Below, in pieces: positions 19,854-27,007 of a DNA stretch of 32,589 nt. The notes beneath the pieces are model-generated. The model had not been told where the DNA came from. It saw only the letters and a list, made by a program, of their open reading frames with translations, and searched no databases. Each line of letters starts with the position of its first letter. Position 1 is the first letter of the stretch. This DNA comes from a virus: positions 1 to 32,589 of the IMG/VR virus record IMGVR_UViG_3300027969_003242. One strand, 5' to 3'. Made by a program: the position numbers and the translations under genes.

Positions 19854-21110
19854 ATGATTTTAGCGTACTTACTACTACTAACTGGCTTAACAATATCTGC
19901 GGTCGCAATCTACTATAGTGTAGTAGGTCTGACCGCAATATTTTCTGCCGCGGCGATCCCAATCATAATCATGGGATCGGCTCTAGAAGTAGGTAAACTT
20001 GTCTGCGCCTCTTGGCTCAAAGCCAACTGGACTCGTGCTCCTGCTTACATGAAGTACTATATGATTTCAGCAGTGGCCATTCTCATGCTGATCACCAGTA
20101 TGGGTATCTTTGGATTCCTTTCCAAAGCACACAACGATCAAAACTTAGTGTCAGGTGATGTTCAAAGCAAGATTGCCATTTACGACGAAAAGATCAAAAC
20201 AAGCAAAGACAATATAGATGCAAACCGTAAAGCTCTTAAACAGATGGATGAAGCTGTGGACCAAGTCATGGGCCGAAGCAGTGACGAAAAGGGTGCCGAG
20301 AAAGCAGTTCAAATTAGACGTAGTCAGCAGAAAGAACGTGCAAGGCTTCAGTCTGAGATCGCGTCCGAACAGAAAACTATTGCCGCAGTTAGCCAAGAGC
20401 GTGCTCCAATCGCGGCAGAAGTACGCAAGGTTGAGGCAGAAGTTGGCCCAATAAAATACATTGCCAAATTTATATACGGTGAACATGGCGCAGATGAGAA
20501 CATGTTGGAAAAAGCAGTAACATGGATTATTGTACTCATTGTAGTTGTGTTTGATCCCTTAGCAGTTATTATGTTACTGGCCGCACAAATGACATTTGGT
20601 TGGAAACGTGAAGACTCAGAACCTATTAAGGCTGTGAGTATTAATGACTTTGTGCCGCAACCTACAGAACACATTCCTAACGAAGAAATATCAGAACCTG
20701 AAATCAAGTATACTGTTTTGGACGACCATCACGAACCAGACTATCCGGAAGTCACATGGCCGTTTCCAACAACAGCAGATCAAACTACAAATATTAATCA
20801 AACTGAGGCACCAAGCGAAACGCCTGTTACAGCACTAGGAGGTGATATAACTGGACAGGAATCGTCAGATCAAGAAATTCCACAGCCAATAGAGCAATGG
20901 AACGCCATGATTGCAGAGGCAGAAGCAGAGGCAAATAAAGAGATAGTCGAGAAGGAAGCTCGTAAATATCAAATACTTCCTGAACTTGTTGAACATACCA
21001 ACGAGCGAAATAAGCCTGATCTTACAGAAGTTATTGAGTCCGACGAATCAAAAAAAAAGACTTACATGATGAAGGCACCAGACGGAACCGTCCAGATCAA
21101 AAACCGTTAA
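19854..21110 (+). CDS. Multi-pass membrane/coiled-coil protein with slippery site near its end
   Basis: A 418-residue protein in the zero frame. There are three N-terminal membrane helices (about 2-22, 25-47, 66-90), then a coiled coil about residues 100-205 (SKIAIYDEKIKTSKDNIDAN and onward), and a fourth helix near 222-248 (WIIVLIVVVFDPLAVIMLLA). A long acidic, disordered tail follows. I recall related membrane proteins in marine T4-like phages without known role. At 21048-21059 it reads TCA AAA AAA AAG, the same slippery run as at 7527; 16 codons later the zero frame stops. The -1 frame gives a longer, 508-residue form. It starts 7 nt after the preceding stop with AAGGA upstream. Confidence 0.75.
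   Translation: MILAYLLLLTGLTISAVAIYYSVVGLTAIFSAAAIPIIIMGSALEVGKLVCASWLKANWTRAPAYMKYYMISAVAILMLITSMGIFGFLSKAHNDQNLVSGDVQSKIAIYDEKIKTSKDNIDANRKALKQMDEAVDQVMGRSSDEKGAEKAVQIRRSQQKERARLQSEIASEQKTIAAVSQERAPIAAEVRKVEAEVGPIKYIAKFIYGEHGADENMLEKAVTWIIVLIVVVFDPLAVIMLLAAQMTFGWKREDSEPIKAVSINDFVPQPTEHIPNEEISEPEIKYTVLDDHHEPDYPEVTWPFPTTADQTTNINQTEAPSETPVTALGGDITGQESSDQEIPQPIEQWNAMIAEAEAEANKEIVEKEARKYQILPELVEHTNERNKPDLTEVIESDESKKKTYMMKAPDGTVQIKNR
21050..21059 (+). promoter_or_regulatory. Second slippery site (A9-G)
   Basis: Nine A then G, in the same codon phase as the run at 7529-7538. A small hairpin GACG-GAAC-CGTC lies at 21081-21092, about 21 nt downstream, which is farther than usual for a frameshift stimulator. 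Confidence 0.6.
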
Positions 21111-21379
21111 TAAGTAACGATTATGTACAGAACGCAGAACAAGGCACTGGTACATTATGGGCAAGGATTAATCAGGCAACTAATTTTAAACCACGCGATC
21201 AACTATACAGTGCATATGGTTCGGATCAATTTAGAACTTTAAATATAGACGAGGCTACAGACCCTGAACTTTATAAATTTGTTGAACATATAAAGAATGT
21301 TGGTCCAAAATTTTATGGATACCCCATAGAACAATTAGAATATTTTGCAAGAAGGATATATGAGCTTAGGAAAGATTAA
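21059..21379 (+). CDS. -1 frame extension of the gene at 19854
   Basis: From the slippery run the -1 frame is open for 106 codons to TAA at 21377-21379. The sequence looks like a folded protein: VQNAEQGTGTLWARINQATN, then YSAYGSDQFRTLNI, then [20 protein letters not shown]. There is no ATG, GTG or TTG in this frame, so normal independent initiation is excluded. Its end overlaps the next gene's start by 20 nt, the usual packing here. It also explains the otherwise empty 250-bp gap. It is reached by -1 frameshifting or transcript slippage, or one A is missing from the assembly. Confidence 0.68.
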   Translation, partial: DLHDEGTRRNRPDQKPLISNDYVQNAEQGTGTLWARINQATNFKPRDQLYSAYGSDQFRTLNIDEATDPELYKFVEHIKNVGPKFYGYPIEQLEYFARRIYELRKD

Positions 21380-21767
21380 TTTGATAACACCACCAGATAA
21401 GCTGTTCAATATGAACTTGGGTTATCTTTTGGTAAAACCAAGTGTGCATGTTAAACAACAATTTCAAACTATATTAAGTCACAATATAGAAGAAATTAAT
21501 GTATTCATCTATGATGAAAACGAGCACGATATTGATTGGTTGCTAAGTGTAGCCAACCAATGTGATGTTACTATAATAGATGTTGATAATTGTGATCCAA
21601 TTACTCAAAAGTTTATCACTTATTTGTTAGCCCAGCCAAATACACACTATATAACTAACGACGAGATTACTCCTTATGGTTTAATCAACAAAAACAGAAT
21701 TTACAATTTGGACTGGATTGTACAGCAAATGCACGACGACAACGAAGAGGATGAAACTGATGAGTAG
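21360..21767 (+). CDS. Conserved phage hypothetical protein
   Basis: A 135-residue acidic protein ([20 protein letters not shown]). The alternating hydrophobic pattern ([27 protein letters not shown]) suggests an alpha/beta Rossmann-like fold, but no nucleotide-binding motif is visible. The end is strongly acidic ([10 protein letters not shown]). The start is ATG 21360, preceded by AAGAAGGA; an upstream TTG is less likely. It overlaps the -1 extension before it by 20 nt and bS21 by 8 nt. Confidence 0.75.
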   Translation: MSLGKINLITPPDKLFNMNLGYLLVKPSVHVKQQFQTILSHNIEEINVFIYDENEHDIDWLLSVANQCDVTIIDVDNCDPITQKFITYLLAQPNTHYITNDEITPYGLINKNRIYNLDWIVQQMHDDNEEDETDE

Positions 21768-21996
21768 AGAAAAGCGGTATGATGGTAATCGTGTTACTGT
21801 CAAAGATAATGAAAACATAACACAAGCACTTCGCCGATTTAAACGTAAGATTGAAGACAGTGGTCTTTTGGATACACTCCGTAAAAAAGAGTTTTATGAA
21901 AAGCCAACTACTGAACGTAAACGTAAGAAATCGGCCGCGATAAATCGATATAAAAAGAAGCTGGAAAAAGAGCAATTACCTAAGAAAATGTATTGA
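21760..21996 (+). CDS. rpsU: Ribosomal protein bS21
   Basis: A 78-residue bS21 homologue. [20 protein letters not shown] followed by the hallmark [14 protein letters not shown] and a basic helical end ([18 protein letters not shown]) covers the whole family. bS21 sits near the anti-Shine-Dalgarno end of 16S rRNA on the small subunit and affects initiation. A phage copy could be exchanged into host ribosomes to favour phage mRNAs, including the leaderless and Shine-Dalgarno-poor ones seen here. It overlaps the gene before by 8 nt (ATGAGTAG). Phage-encoded bS21 is known from aquatic phages, including pelagiphages. Confidence 0.93.
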   Translation: MSREKRYDGNRVTVKDNENITQALRRFKRKIEDSGLLDTLRKKEFYEKPTTERKRKKSAAINRYKKKLEKEQLPKKMY

Positions 21997-22021
21997 CGTA
22001 GACCATAGTATCTGTTATAAT
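21993..22021 (+). promoter_or_regulatory. Sigma70 promoter
   Basis: TTGACG (21993-21998), 17 bp, TATAAT (22016-22021). Predicted +1 is about 22028, upstream of the exonuclease gene. It begins inside the last bS21 codons. Confidence 0.8.
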
Positions 22022-22049
22022 TTAAGTTCACAATAAAGAAAGAATTTAA

Positions 22050-22634
22050 ATGGCCAATACGGATATTATGATTGACTTGGAAACGCTAGCAACTTCAACT
22101 GATGCTACAATTCTAACAATTGGTGCTGTAAAGTTTGACCCGTTTGGGAAAGACATCGAAGAACCCGCAATGGATTCTTTCTATGTTAGAGTAGATTTGG
22201 ATAGCTGTGACGAACTTGGACTTGCAGTGAACGATGATACTATAGCATGGTGGGCTAACCAAAGTCAAGAAGCACAAGATGAGGCCTTCAGTACTGAAGG
22301 CCGTATTCACATACGTGACGCAATGGAAAAACTTTATAAGTTTTGTTGGGGCGCAAAGCGTGTTTGGGCCAACGGTGCTTGCTTTGATATTCCAATTTGT
22401 GAAACAGCATATCGTAAACTCAACAAAGCAATTCCATGGAGTTTTTGGCAGATCCGCGATGTGCGTACTGCTTTTGACTTAGGCATTGATCCTAAGCGTC
22501 CCACAGTAACAGCACACCACGCATTACAAGATGCTTACAACCAAGCAGTTGGTATTCAAAATGTTTATACACTTTTGCGTAGCAGTACGACAAGAGAAGG
22601 TAACTACATTACACCTTTTAAAAATGAAAGATAA
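22050..22634 (+). CDS. DEDDh 3'-5' exonuclease (DexA-like)
   Basis: A 194-residue exonuclease with the DEDD residues in order: Asp9 and Glu11 (IMIDLETLAT), the Asp of NGACFDIPI, and His/Asp in VTAHHALQDAYNQA. The layout matches the T4 DexA / Rv2179c-like group, which degrades DNA or RNA 3' ends. It could help degrade host DNA or trim RNA. It has its own sigma70 promoter, so it is early. The leader is short and A-rich with only a weak AAAGAAAG site. Confidence 0.88.
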   Translation: MANTDIMIDLETLATSTDATILTIGAVKFDPFGKDIEEPAMDSFYVRVDLDSCDELGLAVNDDTIAWWANQSQEAQDEAFSTEGRIHIRDAMEKLYKFCWGAKRVWANGACFDIPICETAYRKLNKAIPWSFWQIRDVRTAFDLGIDPKRPTVTAHHALQDAYNQAVGIQNVYTLLRSSTTREGNYITPFKNER

Positions 22635-22635
22635 C

Positions 22636-22968
22636 ATGCATTATACAAATACAGACAATCCAATTGATTTTCCAAAAGATCCTATGAACGCACAAACTAA
22701 AGAAGTAATGGACATTCTCCAAGAAGAATGTGCAGAAGTTATTCAAGCGGTAAGTAAAATCAGCCGCTTTGGACTTGATAATCTTAAGCCAGGTAAACCC
22801 AAAACTAATAGAGAACATTTGGAAGAAGAGCTTGGTGATTTACAAGCAATGGTAGAAATCCTACAAGAGCTTGATATTGTAAGCTGGACTAATATTGAAC
22901 GTGCGGCTGAAGCCAAACGTGAAAAACTTAAAATCTGGTCCAATATCTTTAAAACAGAGAACGTCTGA
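22636..22968 (+). CDS. MazG-like nucleotide pyrophosphohydrolase
   Basis: About 110 residues: QEECAEVIQAVSKISRFGLD with the ExxE pair, then EHLEEELGDLQAMVEIL with the ExxD pair, the four metal-binding acids of MazG-type enzymes. These hydrolyse NTPs or dNTPs to monophosphates. Phage versions may tune nucleotide pools or alarmones. Two ATGs are possible, 22624 (overlapping the exonuclease) and 22636 (right after its stop). I prefer 22636 because a GAAAG lies upstream; the difference is four residues. Confidence 0.85.
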   Translation: MHYTNTDNPIDFPKDPMNAQTKEVMDILQEECAEVIQAVSKISRFGLDNLKPGKPKTNREHLEEELGDLQAMVEILQELDIVSWTNIERAAEAKREKLKIWSNIFKTENV

Positions 22969-22976
22969 GATAAATA
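22969..22976 (+). promoter_or_regulatory. T4-type late promoter box for dnaK
   Basis: GATAAATA, overlapping the previous gene's stop region. Predicted +1 about 22982, at the base of a hairpin. Confidence 0.5.
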
Positions 22977-22980
22977 AATT

Positions 22981-23026
22981 TGTAGAGCGCCGTAAGGGCC
23001 TACATATTCTTGCTTAATTAAAGGAG
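22981..23026 (+). promoter_or_regulatory. dnaK leader: hairpin plus CTTGC...AAAGGAG element
   Basis: TGTAG (22981-22985) pairs with CTACA (23000-23004) around an inner GCC/GGC stem. TTCTTGCTTAATTAAAGGAG (23007-23026) follows and is nearly identical to the hsp20 leader. Confidence 0.6.
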
Positions 23027-23032
23027 AACAAT

Positions 23033-24943
23033 ATGAGCAAAATCATCGGTATCGACTTAGGTACAACAAATAGCTGTGTAGCAATCCTAGAAAATGGAGT
23101 TGCCAAAGTAATTGAAAACAGCGAAGGTGCTAGAACAACACCATCAATCGTGGCTTACACCAAAGACGAGATTCTCGTTGGTGCAACAGCTAAACGACAA
23201 GCAGTAACAAACCCCAAAAATACAATCTATGCAAGCAAGCGTCTTATTGGACGTAAGTTTGAAGAAAAAGAAGTGCAGAAAGACATTGGCCTAATGCCTT
23301 ACGGTATTGTCAAAGCTGAAAACGGCGATGCATGGATTGAAGCAAATGGCGAGAAATTAGCGCCACAACAAGTGTCGGCTGAAGTACTTCGCAAAATGAA
23401 AAAGACCGCTGAAGACTATCTCGGTCACGAAGTAACACAAGCAGTTATTACAGTACCTGCATATTTTAATGATAGTCAACGCCAAGCAACCAAAGACGCC
23501 GGACGCATTGCAGGCCTAGAAGTTCTGCGCATTATCAACGAGCCAACAGCGGCCGCACTGGCATATGGTGTGGACAAACAAGACAAGAAGGATCGCAAGA
23601 TTGCGGTATACGACTTGGGTGGTGGTACATTTGATATTTCAATTATTGAAATTGCCAACATTGATGGCGACAAACAAATTGAAGTACTATCCACAAACGG
23701 CGACACATTCCTTGGCGGTGAAGACTTTGACCAAGCCATTATGGATCACTTGGTTGCTGTGTTCAAGAAAGAAAGCGGCATCGATCTTAAACAAGACATG
23801 TTGGCCCTACAGCGTTTGAAAGACTCAGCTGAAAAGGCCAAGATCGAATTGTCCAGCGCGGCCAGTACAGATGTCAACTTGCCATACATTACAGCAGATG
23901 CAAGTGGTCCTAAACACTTGAACGTTAAACTTACTCGTGCTAAGTTTGAACAAATGGTCGAAGACTTGATTACTCGTTCGATTGAGCCATGCAAGACAGC
24001 TATGGCAGATGCTAATGTAACAGCCGCAGACATTGACGAAGTTATCCTAGTGGGTGGACAAACACGTATGCCTAAAGTACAAGCCGCAGTTGAGAAACTG
24101 TTTGGCAAGGCTCCACGTAAAGACGTTAACCCGGACGAAGCAGTGGCCGCAGGTGCCGCAGTACAAGGTGCTGTACTAGCAGGCGATAAGACTGACGTGC
24201 TATTGCTAGACGTTACTCCATTGAGCTTAGGCATTGAAACAATGGGCGGAGTGTTCACCAAAGTTATTCAAAAGAACACAACTATTCCAACCAAAGCCAG
24301 CCAAACATTCAGCACTGCTGAAGACAATCAACCAGCTGTAACTATCAAAGTTGGACAAGGCGAACGTGAACTATTCAAGTTTAATAAGATTCTAGGCGAG
24401 TTTAATCTTGACGGCATTGCACCAGCACCACGCGGCATGCCACAAGTTGAAGTTACCTTTGACATTGATGCAAATGGTATCATGCATATCAGTGCTAAGG
24501 ACAAAGGCACTGGTAAGGAAAATAAGATTACTATTAAATCCGATAGCGGTTTAACAGAAGCTGAAATCCAACGCATGGTACAAGAAGCTGAACAAAATGC
24601 AGAGTCTGATAAGAAAGCCAAAGAGCTTATCGAAGCACGTAATCAAGCTGATGGTGCTACTCATAGCTTTAAGAAAGACTTTGAAGAAGTTAAAGAACAA
24701 TTGACCGAAGAAGAAAAGACTGCCGTCGAAACTGCACTTAAAGGTGTAGACGATGCAGTTGTTGGAGAAGATCCAGAAGCTATTCAAAAGTCAGTACAGA
24801 ATCTTTTTGAATCAGGCAAGCCTGTATTTGAAAAGAAACAGGCCGCAGAGGCCGCAAAGAATGCCGCACCAGCTGACCAACCTGCCGAAGGTCAAACAGT
24901 GGATGCGAGCTTCACAGAAGTTGACACACCCACACAGAAGTAA
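23033..24943 (+). CDS. dnaK: Full-length Hsp70 chaperone DnaK
   Basis: A 636-residue DnaK, as long as bacterial DnaK (638 in E. coli). The ATPase domain shows [34 protein letters not shown] and [13 protein letters not shown]. The interdomain linker is [16 protein letters not shown]. The beta-sandwich and helical lid are complete, ending in a disordered Ala/Pro tail. It folds client proteins with DnaJ and GrpE, neither of which is encoded here, so host partners are implied. Possible uses are folding virion proteins, host takeover, or IscU cluster transfer. It has a late-type box, a 5' hairpin and AAAGGAG, so high expression is expected. A complete Hsp70 is rare in phages; it probably came from a proteobacterium. 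Confidence 0.97.
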   Translation: MSKIIGIDLGTTNSCVAILENGVAKVIENSEGARTTPSIVAYTKDEILVGATAKRQAVTNPKNTIYASKRLIGRKFEEKEVQKDIGLMPYGIVKAENGDAWIEANGEKLAPQQVSAEVLRKMKKTAEDYLGHEVTQAVITVPAYFNDSQRQATKDAGRIAGLEVLRIINEPTAAALAYGVDKQDKKDRKIAVYDLGGGTFDISIIEIANIDGDKQIEVLSTNGDTFLGGEDFDQAIMDHLVAVFKKESGIDLKQDMLALQRLKDSAEKAKIELSSAASTDVNLPYITADASGPKHLNVKLTRAKFEQMVEDLITRSIEPCKTAMADANVTAADIDEVILVGGQTRMPKVQAAVEKLFGKAPRKDVNPDEAVAAGAAVQGAVLAGDKTDVLLLDVTPLSLGIETMGGVFTKVIQKNTTIPTKASQTFSTAEDNQPAVTIKVGQGERELFKFNKILGEFNLDGIAPAPRGMPQVEVTFDIDANGIMHISAKDKGTGKENKITIKSDSGLTEAEIQRMVQEAEQNAESDKKAKELIEARNQADGATHSFKKDFEEVKEQLTEEEKTAVETALKGVDDAVVGEDPEAIQKSVQNLFESGKPVFEKKQAAEAAKNAAPADQPAEGQTVDASFTEVDTPTQK

Positions 24944-24949
24944 TATAAT
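24921..24949 (+). promoter_or_regulatory. Sigma70 promoter for hsp20
   Basis: TTGACA (24921-24926), 17 bp, TATAAT (24944-24949). It lies in the last dnaK codons and just after the stop. Predicted +1 is 24956. Confidence 0.85.
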
Positions 24950-24956
24950 ACAAACA

Positions 24957-25004
24957 TACAGGACGCCTAAATGGGTCCTGTAAAGTTCTTGCTTAATAAA
25001 GGAG
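24957..25004 (+). promoter_or_regulatory. hsp20 leader: 5'-terminal hairpin plus CTTGC...AAAGGAG element
   Basis: A perfect 8-bp stem TACAGGAC / GTCCTGTA (24957-24982) begins one base after the predicted +1. TTCTTGCTTAATAAAGGAG follows, as in the dnaK leader. Confidence 0.65.
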
Positions 25005-25010
25005 ACTAAC

Positions 25011-25427
25011 ATGCAACTAAGAACTATTGACACTGCCGCTTTGGCACAACTAAGTAAAGCACTAGTAGGATTTGATCGTTATTTTAACGTACCAAGTCAT
25101 GTAAACGGAAACTACCCTCCACATAACATTGTGAAGTATGATGATACACACTATGGAATTGAAGTGGCGGTTGCTGGTTTTAGCAAAGATGAAATTACTG
25201 TAGAAATTGATCAAGATCAATTGTTAATTACAGGTAAGAAATTTGCTAATACAGACACAGTGGAATACTTACATCGTGGCTTAGCCGCTCGTGACTTTGA
25301 ACAACAATTTACTCTAGCTGAGTATATGGAAGTTCGAGGTGCAGAAGTTAAGGACGGTATGCTTAAAATTGAAATCGAGCGTATTGTTCCTGAAGCTCTT
25401 AAACCACGTCAAATCACAATTAAATAA
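25011..25427 (+). CDS. hsp20: Small heat-shock protein (IbpA/Hsp20)
   Basis: A 138-residue alpha-crystallin-domain chaperone close in style to IbpA. The N-terminus ends YPPHNIVKYDDTHYGIEVAV, then AGFSKDEITVEIDQDQLLIT, the signature EYLHRGLAARDFEQQFTLAE, the strand GMLKIEIERIVPEALKPR and the tail QITIK. It holds unfolded proteins for DnaK to refold, so it pairs naturally with the dnaK gene just upstream. Hsp20 genes are known in T4-like cyanophages. It has a consensus sigma70 promoter (early) and a structured leader that could act as a stability or temperature element. Confidence 0.95.
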   Translation: MQLRTIDTAALAQLSKALVGFDRYFNVPSHVNGNYPPHNIVKYDDTHYGIEVAVAGFSKDEITVEIDQDQLLITGKKFANTDTVEYLHRGLAARDFEQQFTLAEYMEVRGAEVKDGMLKIEIERIVPEALKPRQITIK

Positions 25428-25437
25428 AGTAAATAAC

Positions 25438-25461
25438 AGTGGAAGAGGCAACTCTTCCACT
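25438..25461 (+). promoter_or_regulatory. clpS leader hairpin
   Basis: A perfect 10-bp stem AGTGGAAGAG / CTCTTCCACT with a GCAA (GNRA) tetraloop, 11 nt after the hsp20 stop and 16 nt before clpS. There is no T run, so it is not a normal terminator. TAAATA boxes at 25421-25435 could start RNA just before it. Confidence 0.6.
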
Positions 25462-25477
25462 AACCCGGAGAACTAAA

Positions 25478-25780
25478 ATGGCAGGCACTGATATCCAACT
25501 AGACGAAAAAATTAAGGTTACTGTACAAGAACCTAAACGTTGGAAAGTCATAGTACTTAATGACGACGCAACTCCTATGGATTTTGTAGTTGGCGTACTG
25601 GTAGAGATTTTCAAGCATACTGAAAATACTGCTAGAGATATAATGATCACTGTACACGAGCAAGGCGCTGGCATTGCAGGAGTATACAGTTTTGAAATTG
25701 CTGAAGCAAAGGCTGTTGAGTCAACTCAACTTGCTAGAACCAACGGGTTTCCATTACAAATTAAATTGGAAGAAGAATGA
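25478..25780 (+). CDS. clpS: ClpS, N-degron adaptor of ClpAP
   Basis: A 100-residue ClpS. After a 20-residue tail comes RWKVIVLNDDATPMDFVVGV, then MITVHEQGAGIAGVY and FPLQIKLEEE. The N-degron pocket residues Asn28, Asp29 and His60 are present. ClpS binds ClpA and delivers proteins with Leu, Phe, Tyr or Trp N-termini, and inhibits other substrates. A phage copy could redirect host proteolysis. The GTG at 25439 also opens the frame, but the ATG at 25478 follows CCGGAG. Its stop overlaps the heme oxygenase start (ATGA), so the two proteins are coupled. Confidence 0.93.
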   Translation: MAGTDIQLDEKIKVTVQEPKRWKVIVLNDDATPMDFVVGVLVEIFKHTENTARDIMITVHEQGAGIAGVYSFEIAEAKAVESTQLARTNGFPLQIKLEEE

Positions 25781-26322
25781 GCTTAAAAGACTTAACATGG
25801 GAACATCACAAATACGCTGAAACACGCCCGTTTGTTAAAGTATTATTTTCAGGTAAGATTACACCAGAAGCATACGCTACATACTTGTTTAATCAACATA
25901 GATGCTACGACTTGTTAGAAGCTATGGCAATGATGCATGGCTTGATGAATGACTATCCTGCTATTCGTAGAGCTCCTGCTATTCATGCAGACTTTTTAGA
26001 GCTATGGACAGATAAAGAAAAACTACCAAATCAAGTTCCAACAGTACAACGCTATCATGATCATTTAATGGCTATTAAAGATGATCCTAAAAAATTGCTG
26101 GCCCACCTGTATGTTAGACACTTTGGAGATCTATCCGGCGGGCAAATGATTGCCAAACGTGTTCCTGGCGCAGGCAAGTATTATCAGTTTGACGGAGATC
26201 CAGTTGAAATTAAAAACTTGCTTCGTGCTAAACTGGATGACAGTCTAGCAGAAGAAGCGGCTGTATGCTTTAAATTTGCGGCAGATATGTTTGACGACTT
26301 AGAAAAGGAAGTCAATGAGTAA
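25777..26322 (+). CDS. hemO: Heme oxygenase
   Basis: A 181-residue heme oxygenase, which opens heme to biliverdin, releasing CO and iron. The proximal His motif is HHKYAE (His11, as H-x-x-A-E in the family). The distal helix is YVRHFGDLSGGQMIAKRVPG, with the hallmark GDLSGG (117-122). Length and helical pattern are normal for bacterial HO. It is coupled at both ends: ATGA overlap with clpS, 8-nt overlap with the bilin reductase. This adjacency means the product is probably passed on to a bilin. It needs electrons from host ferredoxin or flavin. Cyanophages carry ho1, but nothing else here suggests a photosynthetic host. Confidence 0.93.
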   Translation: MSLKDLTWEHHKYAETRPFVKVLFSGKITPEAYATYLFNQHRCYDLLEAMAMMHGLMNDYPAIRRAPAIHADFLELWTDKEKLPNQVPTVQRYHDHLMAIKDDPKKLLAHLYVRHFGDLSGGQMIAKRVPGAGKYYQFDGDPVEIKNLLRAKLDDSLAEEAAVCFKFAADMFDDLEKEVNE

Positions 26323-26995
26323 AGTCTGGGATACACTAATAGGTATACAGCAGTTATTAGAAGAAAGTTTTGATGCCACTGGCACAGAAACATTCGAGCC
26401 CGGCATGGATCGATTCAATCAACCCGGTTGGGTTAACAGAGTTTGGACAAGTGAAGCATATCGCAGGGCACACGTTGATGTTGTGGATGCCCGTGAATCA
26501 AAAGGACTTTGGATGATGCACTGTTGCATTTTCCCACACACTCATAATCCTGCTCCAATATACGGCTTTGATGTTATTGCTGGTAAGAACAAAATTACCG
26601 GCTGTTTTCATGATTATTCAAAAGCGGGCGATGCTGATCACCCGATGATGTCTTGGTTTGCAGATGAAGTAGCCAAACTAGAATGGCGCAGAGAACGTGC
26701 CCTTCCTGAGTGGGCTACTAACATATTCAGCGGTAGTATGGTAGCCGCGGCCAATGTACAAGATGAAGCAGAACTGGAACAAATTACAAATCTAGCTAAA
26801 ACCACTGTAGCACACTATCTAAGCACAGTAGCTGAAACTAACAATACAGCAATAGATACTACACAAGCACAGAATTACTACGCACAAAATCAAAAGTGTA
26901 ACCCCCATACACCGCGTGTAATGGTCAGTTTAGGGCTTAGTGAGGAAGATGTCCAGCATTTCATACAAGAATGCCTGTTCCCTGAAATAGTATAA
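26315..26995 (+). CDS. pcyX: Ferredoxin-dependent bilin reductase (PcyX/PebS-like)
   Basis: A 226-residue FDBR that reduces biliverdin with ferredoxin electrons. Family motifs: RVWTSEAYRRAHVDVVDAR, then KGLWMMHCCIFPHTHNPAPI, then YGFDVIAGKNKITGCFHDYS and MMSWFADEV. His69 and Asp86 match the paired His/Asp of PcyA-type active sites. A short N-terminus and this length recall PcyX, described from oceanic phage metagenomes as making phycoerythrobilin and found beside hemO; I rely on memory for that. Exact product specificity cannot be read by eye. It overlaps hemO by 8 nt, so heme-to-bilin conversion is one coupled unit. Confidence 0.9.
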   Translation: MSKVWDTLIGIQQLLEESFDATGTETFEPGMDRFNQPGWVNRVWTSEAYRRAHVDVVDARESKGLWMMHCCIFPHTHNPAPIYGFDVIAGKNKITGCFHDYSKAGDADHPMMSWFADEVAKLEWRRERALPEWATNIFSGSMVAAANVQDEAELEQITNLAKTTVAHYLSTVAETNNTAIDTTQAQNYYAQNQKCNPHTPRVMVSLGLSEEDVQHFIQECLFPEIV

Positions 26996-27007
26996 ATATT
27001 ACACTAT
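26987..27007 (+). promoter_or_regulatory. Late promoter with inverted repeat reaching the start codon
   Basis: TATAAATA (26991-26998), predicted +1 near 27004. ATAGT (26987-26991) pairs with ACTAT (27003-27007), which covers the first bases of the ATG at 27006. Late RNA would have a leader of about 2 nt. Confidence 0.6.

Noticed and set aside
20348-20707. Long minus-strand ORFs opposite the membrane/coiled-coil gene and dnaK
   Set aside because: Typical antisense shadows of Ala/Lys/Glu-rich coding sequence, with no promoters or ribosome sites.
23033-26995. Reading the dnaK to bilin-reductase region as bacterial chromosome (contig chimera)
   Set aside because: Intergenic style, late boxes, gene overlaps and leader elements continue unchanged on both sides, and dnaJ/grpE neighbours are missing; a coverage check would settle it.
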